A DNA stretch of 6,915 nt from assembly GCA_016763335.1 (NCBI GenBank), contig JAESUD010000159.1:1-6915 (forward strand). Reading direction: 5' to 3'. The notes under the pieces are model-generated. The model had not been told where the DNA came from, searched no databases, and saw only the letters and a program-made list of their open reading frames with translations. The translations under genes and the position numbers were made by a program. The stretch is from Emcibacteraceae bacterium. GTDB taxonomy: Bacteria > Pseudomonadota > Alphaproteobacteria > Sphingomonadales > Emcibacteraceae. The stretch's first letter is position 1, and every line of letters begins with the position of its first letter. This document shows positions 1-6,247 of the stretch, piece after piece.

Positions 1-92
1 GGCGGCAATAAATCGCCCCGTTTACCGCAAGATAAAACCCCGAAACACAAGAAACCAATCATCACTAATTGTATAAATACCTTCATGATCAT
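1..92 (-). CDS. lptM: LptM-like small lipoprotein, 5' part only (C-terminus outside window)
   Basis: Thirty codons are visible before the window edge. The protein starts MIMKVF, has a hydrophobic signal segment (about residues 5-20) and a lipobox GVLSC with Cys22 as the predicted lipidated residue. It continues GKRGDLLP, close to the CG(K/Q)KGPLxLP start of mature LptM (YifL) family lipoproteins. That family is known in E. coli to assist maturation of the outer-membrane LPS translocon LptD/LptE; this role is carried over here by family only. The start is 2 bp after the argH stop on the same strand, so translation is probably coupled to argH. A second in-frame ATG lies at 86-84. The argH / small lipoprotein order is common in proteobacteria, often with lysA next, which would lie outside this window. 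The gene is too short and cut off for a firmer call. Confidence 0.72.
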   Translation of the reverse strand, partial: MIMKVFIQLVMIGFLCFGVLSCGKRGDLLP

Positions 93-94
93 GA

Positions 95-1492
95 TTAGCC
101 TATTCTTTCTTTAGCAAGCGCTACTTGCTTTAAAACCTCAGACGGGGCAGTACCACCAAAACTCACACGGCTACCAACCGAACTTTCGACACTGAGAACG
201 TTGAACACTTCTTTAGTGATTTTTGGTTCAACTTGCTGCATTTCCTCAAGGGTTAAACCATCGAGATCGCAACCCTTTTTTTCTGCCAACGCAACAAGCG
301 ATCCTGTTATGTGATGAGCATTTCTAAAGGGAAGCCCAAGAACGCGCACCACCCAGTCGGCAAGATCTGTTGCTGTTATAAACCCAACTTCCGTTGCCTT
401 TTTCATGTGGTCGGCGTTCACTTTCATGTCTTCAACCATCCCCGTCATAGCGGCAATGATAAGCGAATATGTTTCAACCGCATCAAAAGTCACTTCTTTA
501 TCTTCCTGCATATCTTTTGAAAAAGTCAGTACAAGACCTTTCATAGTGATCAGTAGACTATTTAAGGAACCAATGATCCGTCCAGATTTTCCACGGCAAA
601 GTTCTGCGGCGTCCGGATTTCGTTTTTGCGGCATAATTGATGAACCGGTGGTAAAGCTATCGGACATTTGAATGAATTTAAATTGTGCGCAAGACCACAT
701 CACCATTTCTTCAGCCAGTCGCGAAACATGAATGGCACTAATTGACGCAGCAGAAAGAAACTCGAGCGCAAAATCACGGTCAGATACCGAATCCATTGAA
801 TTGTATGTAGGTCTGTCAAAACCGAGAGCTTTAGCCGTTTGGTGACGATCAATAGGAAAGGAAGTTCCGGCAAGTGCCGCGGCACCAAGCGGGCATTCGT
901 TCAATCTTTTTCGTGCATCCGCGAAACGGGCGCGGTCACGGGTAAACATTTCAAAATATGCCATTAAATGATGACCGAATGTCACTGGTTGTGCATTTTG
1001 CAAATGGGTAAAGCCGGGAATAATCACATCCGCGTTTTCTTCTGCTTTATTTATTAGAACAAATTGCAAAGCTTTCAAAGCCTCATCCGCCTGATCGCAG
1101 GCATCACGAACCCATAATTTAAAATCGGTCGCCACCTGATCATTTCTTGAACGTGCCGTATGTAAGCGGCCCGCTGTAGAACCAATTATTTCCGTAAGAC
1201 GCGCTTCAATATTCATATGAATATCTTCAAGAGCAGCAGAAAACTCAAAATCTCCAGCGTCAATTTCACCTTCAATTTGCCTCAGACCATTTTGAATAGC
1301 GATGCCGTCTTCACTGGATATGATATCCGTTGTGACCAACATTTTACAATGTTCAATTGATCCTTTAATATCTTGTCTGTATAAGATTTTATCGAAATCT
1401 ATCGAAGCATTGATCTTTTCCATAATATCGGACACGCCACCTTCAAAACGGCCACCCCATAAAGTATTTGCTTTTGTTTTTTTATCAGTCAT
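95..1492 (-). CDS. argH: argininosuccinate lyase
   Basis: ArgH splits argininosuccinate into arginine and fumarate, the last step of arginine biosynthesis, in the cytoplasm as a homotetramer. The 465-residue length is normal for the family. Visible family landmarks are LWGGRF near the N-terminus (11-16), TARSRNDQV (112-120), [11 protein letters not shown] (160-170, containing the Thr-His pair of the active site) and the fumarase/ASL superfamily signature [12 protein letters not shown] (283-294), whose serines lie in the mobile catalytic loop. The C-terminal domain ends [16 protein letters not shown], also typical. The ATG at 1492 is preceded by only a weak purine-rich ribosome site (AAAGAA). 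The gene is divergent from tlpA with 37 bp between the start codons, so its promoter must overlap the tlpA start region or lie inside the tlpA coding sequence. No missing catalytic residue or frameshift is seen. Confidence 0.98.
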   Translation of the reverse strand: MTDKKTKANTLWGGRFEGGVSDIMEKINASIDFDKILYRQDIKGSIEHCKMLVTTDIISSEDGIAIQNGLRQIEGEIDAGDFEFSAALEDIHMNIEARLTEIIGSTAGRLHTARSRNDQVATDFKLWVRDACDQADEALKALQFVLINKAEENADVIIPGFTHLQNAQPVTFGHHLMAYFEMFTRDRARFADARKRLNECPLGAAALAGTSFPIDRHQTAKALGFDRPTYNSMDSVSDRDFALEFLSAASISAIHVSRLAEEMVMWSCAQFKFIQMSDSFTTGSSIMPQKRNPDAAELCRGKSGRIIGSLNSLLITMKGLVLTFSKDMQEDKEVTFDAVETYSLIIAAMTGMVEDMKVNADHMKKATEVGFITATDLADWVVRVLGLPFRNAHHITGSLVALAEKKGCDLDGLTLEEMQQVEPKITKEVFNVLSVESSVGSRVSFGGTAPSEVLKQVALAKERIG

Positions 1493-1529
1493 ATATCTAA
1501 TTCTTTAATCTATTTGCCTTGAGGTCATT

Positions 1530-2117
1530 ATGAAAAATAAATCAATCTATATCCTATCTTTCATCGCCCTATGTATAGGCATATTTTCAATCTATGACTT
1601 AGGGCATACGCCAAATAACAATATACCGCAAGGCCTTACCGACGGGGCAATGAAAAGATTTGTTTTCCACGATAAACTCGTCCCTGCAACATCTGCAACA
1701 TTCCAGGACGCAAGCGGAAAAGAAGTACAATTTTCTCATTTTAAAGGTAAGGTTATTCTCGTCAATTTATGGGCGACATGGTGCGCACCATGCATAAAAG
1801 AAATGCCAGACTTAAACGAATTACAAAAATCATTGGGCGGTGAAAAATTCGAGGTGGTTCTTCTCTCTGAAAATCAGGATGGCATCGAAAGCTCGCTGGA
1901 ATTTTTAACAACAAATAATATTACCCATTCGGGCACTTACCACGACAATAAAAGAAATGTCGCAAGAGCACTAAAATCCAACGCACTGCCCACCAGCATT
2001 TTGATAAATACTGACGGTTATGAAGTCGGCAGACTGGTGGGGCCTGCTGAATGGAATTCTGACGAAGCCCAGACGCTTATAAAATATGTTATTACAGACT
2101 CCAAACAGGATAGTTGA
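1530..2117 (+). CDS. tlpA: TlpA-family membrane-anchored thiol:disulfide oxidoreductase
   Basis: The 195-residue protein has a basic N-terminus (MKNK) and one hydrophobic segment (about 6-22) that should act as a signal anchor, placing the rest in the periplasm. The thioredoxin-like domain starts near residue 55 with an AhpC/TSA-type beta hairpin (FQDASGKEVQFSHFKGK). It carries the redox motif WCAPC at 84-88 (Cys85, Cys88) and the cis-proline loop ALPTS (Pro154). In Bradyrhizobium, TlpA is a periplasmic reductant needed for cytochrome aa3 copper-centre assembly. That role is possible here, but the sequence only supports a generic periplasmic disulfide reductase. The ATG at 1530 has a GAGG ribosome site at 1521-1524 with 5 nt spacing. 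The gene is divergent from argH, a pairing common in alphaproteobacteria, and convergent with the Zur-like gene. Confidence 0.9.
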   Translation: MKNKSIYILSFIALCIGIFSIYDLGHTPNNNIPQGLTDGAMKRFVFHDKLVPATSATFQDASGKEVQFSHFKGKVILVNLWATWCAPCIKEMPDLNELQKSLGGEKFEVVLLSENQDGIESSLEFLTTNNITHSGTYHDNKRNVARALKSNALPTSILINTDGYEVGRLVGPAEWNSDEAQTLIKYVITDSKQDS

Positions 2118-2150
2118 GGATTATTTCTTCAATAATCTCGCCTATTTTTT
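2116..2150 (+). terminator. probable intrinsic terminator of tlpA
   Basis: A perfect 7-bp stem GATTATT / AATAATC (2119-2125 and 2131-2137) closes a 5-nt loop. It can be extended by two more pairs (2116-2117 with 2138-2139) past a bulged G. A run of six T follows at 2145-2150, inside the last codons of the convergent regulator gene. The stem is AT-rich and the T-run is about 6-8 nt from the stem, so termination may be modest. Confidence 0.45.
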
Positions 2151-2606
2151 ATTAATGCACGAATCGCAAGAAATCATTAATTCTAAATTATACTGTTTTA
2201 CATGATAGCCACATTGTTTCAAATTCTTATCGAGTGCTTCAATTATATTGCTATCAACAAGAGACGATACCTCGTTACAATGTTGACAAATCAACAATAT
2301 TGAATCTCTATTCATCTCGATTTTCGCATTGTGGGCGATAAACTTTCGCGTACTCACAATTCTCTGTACCAATCCTCGTTTAACTAAATCATTTAAAGCC
2401 CGGTACACAGTAGCGGCCGCCTTAATCCCTTTTTTGTGAAGCAAGTCCAACAGTTCATAAGCACCAGCAGATCTACCCAGCCCTAATAATTCCTTGTACA
2501 CAATACGTTGATTTGAAGTTAAACTTTGTAGATTTGTCACAGTGGTTTGATGTTCAAACACCCGCTCACCCGCACTTTTTTCAAGTGCATTAATTTTACT
2601 GATCAT
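2142..2606 (-). CDS. zur: Fur-family transcriptional regulator, Zur-like
   Basis: The 154-residue protein has the Fur-family layout. A winged helix covers about 30-92, with a recognition helix around AATVYRALNDLVKRGLV (64-80). A dimerisation domain follows, with two CxxC pairs (Cys107/Cys110 and Cys147/Cys150) that form the structural zinc site in Fur/Zur proteins. It aligns well with E. coli Zur (TVYRAL, then FICDRC against LLICQHC), and a Zur-type operator lies 0.55 kb away before a ZnuD-like receptor, so a zinc regulator is the best call. The sensory site looks altered: E. coli Zur ligands His77, Cys88, His96 and Glu111 align by eye with Gln81, His92, Arg100 and Ser115. The ATG at 2606 has a good AAGGA ribosome site (2617-2613, 6 nt spacing). 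The gene lies downstream of the small HHH/CxxC gene on the same strand, 128 bp away with a hairpin between them. A peroxide- or iron-sensing relative is a less likely alternative. Confidence 0.82.
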   Translation of the reverse strand: MISKINALEKSAGERVFEHQTTVTNLQSLTSNQRIVYKELLGLGRSAGAYELLDLLHKKGIKAAATVYRALNDLVKRGLVQRIVSTRKFIAHNAKIEMNRDSILLICQHCNEVSSLVDSNIIEALDKNLKQCGYHVKQYNLELMISCDSCINKK

Positions 2607-2656
2607 TTTTCATCCTTAAAATATACCAATCCGAAATTCGATCCGCTCGATCAAAA

Positions 2657-2670
2657 CTATTTCGAAATAG
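2657..2670. repeat. perfect 14-bp palindrome upstream of zur-like gene
   Basis: CTATTTCGAAATAG equals its own reverse complement. It lies about 50 bp upstream of the regulator start codon. It does not resemble the Zur dyad at 3157-3171. It could be an operator for another regulator or chance in AT-rich DNA. Confidence 0.4.
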
Positions 2671-2683
2671 AAAAATATGTAGA

Positions 2684-2715
2684 ATTAGAGGGAGTAATTC
2701 AGACGACCCTCTAAT
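2684..2715 (-). terminator. 9-bp inverted repeat between the small membrane gene and zur; possible terminator or attenuator
   Basis: ATTAGAGGG (2684-2692) and CCCTCTAAT (2707-2715) form a perfect 9-bp stem around a 14-nt loop. It starts about 20 bp after the stop of the small HHH/CxxC gene. Read on the minus strand, the stem is followed after several bases by a T-rich stretch with a run of five T (2675-2671), so it could partly terminate that transcript before zur. The T-run is not immediate, so an mRNA-stability or attenuator role is equally possible. Confidence 0.4.
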
Positions 2716-2734
2716 AAATTCTAAATTTTAGGTA

Positions 2735-3019
2735 TTAGGATGCTGGAGGCGCTCTTGATAAAACTTGGGTCCAAAGGGCGACCTTTGTAATAATTTGTGT
2801 TGCGACAAGTTTTGCACTCACTATTTTTGGCAAAACAACGATGCTGATATAAGTTAAGCTCACCTTATCATAGGAAATCTCAACCACTTTACAGACAACG
2901 CAATCATCCGCCACATGGTGATGTAGCTGATCATGATTGGCAACGATTAACTGGGTTAAAATCATCGCTGATATCGCGATAATCACCAAAAAGTTATTTT
3001 TTTGAACCAGTGCGTTCAT
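2735..3019 (-). CDS. small membrane protein with HHH...CxxC metal-binding motif, probable zinc-locus accessory protein
   Basis: This 94-residue protein has a hydrophobic segment at about 9-27 that should insert in the inner membrane or serve as a signal sequence. A short region follows that is dense in metal-ligand residues: His29, His33-34-35, Asp38-39, Cys40 and Cys43 (HDQLHHHVADDCVVC). A second apolar stretch spans about 53-83, and the protein ends SRAPPAS. Short proteins with CxxC and a C-terminal R-x-PP ending resemble the DUF2946-like group and proteins annotated as zinc-uptake chaperones. That comparison is from memory and could not be searched. Placement between a Zur-like gene and a Zur-boxed ZnuD-like receptor supports a role in periplasmic zinc (or other metal) handling, which is inference. 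The ATG at 3019 has an AGGA ribosome site (3030-3027, 7 nt spacing). The gene is divergent from the receptor gene (about 190 bp between starts). Confidence 0.75.
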   Translation of the reverse strand: MNALVQKNNFLVIIAISAMILTQLIVANHDQLHHHVADDCVVCKVVEISYDKVSLTYISIVVLPKIVSAKLVATQIITKVALWTQVLSRAPPAS

Positions 3020-3046
3020 TTATTTGTCCTACAAGTTGCGTTGCTA

Positions 3047-3075
3047 TTGTTATGAAATAGAATAGACATTGTCAA
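3047..3075 (-). promoter_or_regulatory. probable promoter of the small HHH/CxxC gene, with a degenerate Zur-like site
   Basis: On the minus strand there is a perfect -35 TTGACA (3075-3070), a 17-nt spacer and a weaker -10 TAACAA (3052-3047), placing the transcript start about 20 nt before the ATG at 3019. A sequence overlapping the -10 and spacer (3048-3062, TGTTATGAAATAGAA on the plus strand) matches the Zur dyad at 10 of 14 non-central positions, almost all in one half-site. The promoter call is fair; the operator call is weak. Confidence 0.45.
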
Positions 3076-3151
3076 TAAGCTGCAAAAATAAGCCCTTTAT
3101 AATAGAATAAAAAGAAATTTTAAAAATTTTAAAATATCTCTTCGAAAGCAC

Positions 3152-3180
3152 TTGAATGTTATATTATAACACTTTATGTT
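3152..3180 (+). promoter_or_regulatory. probable promoter of the ZnuD-like receptor gene
   Basis: TTGAAT (3152-3157) and TATGTT (3175-3180) are separated by 17 nt, each with four of six consensus positions. The Zur-type dyad fills the spacer, the usual place for a repressor operator. An A/T-tract stretch with AAATTTT repeats (about 3115-3135) lies just upstream and could act as an UP element. The resulting leader would be short, about 24 nt before the chosen ATG. Confidence 0.5.
3157..3171. promoter_or_regulatory. Zur box (zinc uptake regulator operator)
   Basis: TGTTATA-T-TATAACA is a perfect 7-1-7 dyad. It matches the core of the Zur operator known from gammaproteobacteria (TGTTATANTATAACA) and resembles alphaproteobacterial Zur sites, which share the TGTTAT/ATAACA arms. 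It lies between the presumed -35 and -10 of the ZnuD-like gene, so bound Zur would block RNA polymerase. The flanking bases depart from the extended AAATG...CATTT palindrome. Confidence 0.85.
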
Positions 3181-3199
3181 CCCTTTTAGATTAGATAAT

Positions 3200-3205
3200 A
3201 GGTGA
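3200..3205 (+). promoter_or_regulatory. ribosome binding site that decides the ZnuD-like start
   Basis: AGGTGA lies 5 nt before the ATG at 3211. An upstream in-frame GTG at 3202 sits inside this Shine-Dalgarno sequence and has no site of its own, so ATG 3211 is preferred. Confidence 0.7.
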
Positions 3206-3210
3206 ATATC

Positions 3211-5322
3211 ATGATTAAGAAATTACTTTTGAGTACAAGTTTAACAGCACTTTCGATGGCATCAATTGTTGCCACTCCCCTGGTTGCGCAAGAAACAACC
3301 CAACAACAAGACCATGATCATGGTCATGATGTAGATGTCATATTTGTAACTGCTTCCCCCCACGGCAAAGGCAGCTTTGATGTCTTGCAGGGCAGTAATG
3401 TGCTAGCAGGCGATAGTCTTGAAAAAAACCTTGAAGCAACAATTGGTGAAACCCTTTCCGATCTACCAGGCATTTCTTCCACATTCTTTGGCGCGGGTGC
3501 CAGTCGCCCCATTATTCGCGGCCTTGGCGGAGATAGAATTCGTGTACTTATTAATGGCATTGGCAGTATAGATGCGGCCAGTACTAGCCCCGATCATGCT
3601 GTTGCTGGTGATCCACTTACTGCTGAGCGTATTGAAATTATGCGCGGCGCTAGCACTCTACTATACGGCAGCAATGCGGTTGGTGGTGTGGTAAACATCA
3701 TTGACAATCGAATTCCTAATTATATTCCTGAAATGGGCGTCTCGGGCAAAGTGAGACTATCCGTTGATAGCGTTTCCAACGACAGGTCTGGCGGCGGAAC
3801 TGTGAATATCGCTCTCGGAAACAAAGTGGTTCTCCATGTTGACGGATATTATAGAAAAACGGATAATTACAGTATCCCCGGCTTTGCAGAAAGTGCCGCT
3901 TTTCGCGCACAGGAAGAAGCTGAGCATGAAGCCGAAGATCACGACGAGCTGGAAGAAGAACATGAGGAACAGTTCGGTTTTGTTGAAAACTCGGATGTCG
4001 ACAATAAAGGCGGCACGATTGGCATAGGCTGGATCGGTGAAAGCGCCACATTCGGCGTCTCTTTTAATTTGAATGATAGCGACTATGGTGTTCCAGGCCA
4101 CGCACATCATGAAGAAGAAGGATCTGAAGCAGAGAATGAGGAACACGAAGAAGAAGTTGTGCGTATTAACCTTGATCAGAAAAGATTTGATCTAAAAGGA
4201 AATGTAGAAAGAGATTTTCTCTTTTTCCAAGAAGGTCGCATACGCTTTGGTTACGCTGACTATAAACACGTCGAACTAGAAGGCGATGCGATTGGCACCA
4301 GCTTTACCAATAAAGGCTGGGAAGGACGAATGGAATTTATTCAGCAGCACATTGGCAATATTCATGGTTCTATGGGCATTCAATTAAGAAACCGCGAATT
4401 TTCAGCCATCGGTGAAGAGGCCTTTGTGCCACCAAACGAGACTTTTCAGTGGGGCGCATTTGTTGTAGAGGAAATTGAAATTGAGCCCGTTACTTTTGAA
4501 ATTGGTGGCCGTTATGACCATCAGACCACCGAAAGCAAATCACTTGGGCTTAAACGATCATTCAACACATTTAGCTTTTCCGGTGGCGCTGCCATTCATC
4601 CGACTGAGCATGACCTTATTGGGATTAGCATAAGCAGGTCAGAACGCAGCCCAACACCAGAAGAACTTTATTCAAATGGCCCACATTTGGCGACCAGCGC
4701 TTATGAAATGGGTAATCTAAATCTAAAAACAGAAAAAGCAATCAGCACAGAACTTACAATAAAGAGAGATCTGGGTCGTTTCAGCGGAGGTCTGAATATA
4801 TATCATACCTGGTATAAGGATTTTATTTATGAACACGAAACAGGCACAGAGATAGACGGTCTCAACGTCCTAGAATTTAGAGCAAGAGACGCAAAATTTT
4901 ACGGTGCTGAACTTGAACTCGGCTATATGTTGATCGAACAACAAAATTATACCGTCAATTTGACTGCAACAGCCGACTTTGTCCACGCGCGTTTTAACGG
5001 TGGTGATGTCATACCAAGAATGCCTGCTGCAAGTACTAATTTAGGCATTGATTATAAAAGCGAATATATTTCCTTCGGAGCGGACCTGAAATTTGTAAGT
5101 AGTGTAACAAAAACGGCACAAGATATACTGCCAACGGACAGCTCTACAACCATAGACCTTTCAGCAACCTGGCGTCCATTTGGTGAAGAACAGGATTTAA
5201 ATGTTCGCTTTCAAGCATTAAACATTACAAATGCAGAAAGACGCCAACATACGTCCTTTTTGAAAGATTTGGTACCAATGCCCGGGCGGAATTTTAGAAT
5301 GACTCTTAATTATGGTTTTTAA
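3211..5322 (+). CDS. znuD: TonB-dependent outer-membrane zinc receptor, ZnuD-like
   Basis: The 703-residue precursor has a signal peptide (about 1-26, MIKKLLL...PLVAQ). The mature N-terminus carries DHDHGHD, then a TonB-box-like DVIFVTAS (42-49). The plug domain spans about 55-165, with the typical IIRGLGGDRIRVLINGI (101-117) and GASTLLYGSNAVGGVVNI (146-163). The beta-barrel covers the rest, with a receptor motif GNLNLKTE (501-508) and a final aromatic residue in LNYGF. YGVPGHAHHEEEG (292-304) closely recalls the YGLPGHSH loop of Neisseria ZnuD, the zinc receptor. Two acidic/His loops stand out, about 234-253 and 297-315. No cysteine is present. Use of TonB energy to import zinc across the outer membrane is inferred from ZnuD similarity and from the Zur box upstream; other metals remain possible. 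The gene appears monocistronic: 115 bp separate it from fnr, and no clear GC-rich terminator is seen there. Confidence 0.9.
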   Translation: MIKKLLLSTSLTALSMASIVATPLVAQETTQQQDHDHGHDVDVIFVTASPHGKGSFDVLQGSNVLAGDSLEKNLEATIGETLSDLPGISSTFFGAGASRPIIRGLGGDRIRVLINGIGSIDAASTSPDHAVAGDPLTAERIEIMRGASTLLYGSNAVGGVVNIIDNRIPNYIPEMGVSGKVRLSVDSVSNDRSGGGTVNIALGNKVVLHVDGYYRKTDNYSIPGFAESAAFRAQEEAEHEAEDHDELEEEHEEQFGFVENSDVDNKGGTIGIGWIGESATFGVSFNLNDSDYGVPGHAHHEEEGSEAENEEHEEEVVRINLDQKRFDLKGNVERDFLFFQEGRIRFGYADYKHVELEGDAIGTSFTNKGWEGRMEFIQQHIGNIHGSMGIQLRNREFSAIGEEAFVPPNETFQWGAFVVEEIEIEPVTFEIGGRYDHQTTESKSLGLKRSFNTFSFSGGAAIHPTEHDLIGISISRSERSPTPEELYSNGPHLATSAYEMGNLNLKTEKAISTELTIKRDLGRFSGGLNIYHTWYKDFIYEHETGTEIDGLNVLEFRARDAKFYGAELELGYMLIEQQNYTVNLTATADFVHARFNGGDVIPRMPAASTNLGIDYKSEYISFGADLKFVSSVTKTAQDILPTDSSTTIDLSATWRPFGEEQDLNVRFQALNITNAERRQHTSFLKDLVPMPGRNFRMTLNYGF

Positions 5323-5437
5323 GTCATTATTAAATTTTAGAAATATAATAAGAGTGTTTTTTATGGCTTAGTGATCGTCCTTAATATACAGTTGCATGTA
5401 AACTATTCGCATTTTCAATAAAAGCTCAGGGTTACGC

Positions 5438-6196
5438 ATGACATCTATGAACGAGAGGCATTTTACGCCAAATTGCGTAGGCGATGGTTATTCTTCAGTG
5501 TCTAATGCAGGTTCATGTGAACAATGTGTTGCCCGTCATATATCCATGTGTAGCGTTTTAAATGAAAATGAAATTGGCATTATTTCATCTATCTCAAAAA
5601 ACATCACAAAACAAACGAAGCAAATCATATGCACCGAAGGAGATACCGCTAAATATCTTTACAATATTAAAAAAGGGTGCGTTCGGATTTCCAAAATGCT
5701 TGTCGATGGCAGAAGACAAATAATCGGCTTTTTGTTTCCCGGGGAATTTTTTGGCCTTGCCTGTACTAATGGTTACAGTTATTCAGCCGAAACCATAACC
5801 GAAACTGATTTATGTCAGATGCCACGAACACAATTATTTCAGAAATTTAGTGAATTGCCCTCTCTCGGCCAAAAAGTTCTCGAGATCACGCGAACAGAGC
5901 TACAGTTTACACATGATCAAATGCTGCTACTGGGTCGTAAAAGAGCAAAAGAAAAATTATGTTCCTTTCTGCTCACCATGCAAAACAAATCATCCCTGGT
6001 AAAAAACATTGAGAAAAACCAATTATTTCTTCCCATGAGCCGTTCCGATATCGCGGATTACCTAGGTCTGACTATTGAAACAGTGAGTAGGCAGTTCACA
6101 ATACTCACTAAAGAAAAAATTATTTCGCTTGAAGGAAATCCTTTAATTAACATTCTCGATTTAGGAAGAATGGAAATTATCGCTTCAGGCGAATAA
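5438..6196 (+). CDS. fnr: Crp/FNR-family oxygen-sensing transcriptional regulator (FnrL/FnrN type)
   Basis: The 252-residue protein has an N-terminal cysteine cluster Cys27-x2-Cys30-x7-Cys38 (CEQCVARHISMC) and Cys126 in ETDLCQMP, which aligns with the fourth cluster ligand Cys122 of E. coli FNR. All four [4Fe-4S] ligands are therefore present, with the x7 spacing typical of alphaproteobacterial FnrL/FnrN. A cyclic-nucleotide-type beta roll (about 55-135) is followed by a dimer helix and a helix-turn-helix. The recognition helix LTIETVSRQF (211-220) keeps the Glu, Ser and Arg that read TTGAT half-sites. It should activate or repress genes for low-oxygen respiration when the cluster is intact; this is from the family. 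The ATG at 5438 has an AGGG ribosome site (5428-5431); Met4 is an alternative start. The 115 bp upstream show only a weak possible promoter (TTGCAT, 16 nt, TTCAAT, 5392-5419) and no FNR box. Confidence 0.92.
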   Translation: MTSMNERHFTPNCVGDGYSSVSNAGSCEQCVARHISMCSVLNENEIGIISSISKNITKQTKQIICTEGDTAKYLYNIKKGCVRISKMLVDGRRQIIGFLFPGEFFGLACTNGYSYSAETITETDLCQMPRTQLFQKFSELPSLGQKVLEITRTELQFTHDQMLLLGRKRAKEKLCSFLLTMQNKSSLVKNIEKNQLFLPMSRSDIADYLGLTIETVSRQFTILTKEKIISLEGNPLINILDLGRMEIIASGE

Positions 6197-6213
6197 AATA
6201 ATCACGAAAACCC

Positions 6214-6241
6214 TTGACACCAGCGCGTTGCGCGCTATATT
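6214..6241 (+). promoter_or_regulatory. sigma70-type promoter of rplU-rpmA
   Basis: TTGACA (6214-6219) and TATATT (6236-6241) lie 16 nt apart. The -35 is perfect and the -10 matches five of six bases. It starts only 17 bp after the fnr stop codon and drives a leader of about 120 nt before rplU. Confidence 0.8.
6222..6236. repeat. GC-rich inverted repeat inside the rplU promoter spacer
   Basis: AGCGCG-TTG-CGCGCT is a perfect 6-3-6 inverted repeat filling almost all of the -35/-10 spacer. It may be an operator, or a short hairpin helping to end fnr transcripts, since TATATTT follows it. The surrounding DNA is much more AT-rich. Confidence 0.5.
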
Positions 6242-6247
6242 TCGCCC

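Noticed and set aside
86..96. TGATCATGATT shared between the argH/lipoprotein junction and the small HHH/CxxC gene (around 2930)
   Set aside because: Eleven shared bases in different contexts without flanking similarity; likely chance.
839..852. FNR-box-like TTGGT-GACG-ATCAA
   Set aside because: Nine of ten positions match, but it lies deep inside argH coding sequence with no promoter nearby; best taken as chance.
3202..3210. GTG at 3202 as start of the ZnuD-like gene
   Set aside because: The GTG lies within the Shine-Dalgarno sequence AGGTGA that serves ATG 3211, and it would have no ribosome site of its own.
3310..3325. Perfect 16-bp palindrome GACCATGATCATGGTC near the receptor start
   Set aside because: It lies in coding sequence and follows from alternating Asp/His codons (GAC, GAT, CAT) of the DHDHGHD segment.
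3716..4146. Long reading frames antisense to the receptor gene (111 and 129 codons)
   Set aside because: Shadows of a well-supported gene, with no family resemblance or ribosome sites.
5323..5437. Terminator after the ZnuD-like gene
   Set aside because: Only AT-rich weak pairing and a short T-run at about 5357-5362; no convincing stem could be drawn.
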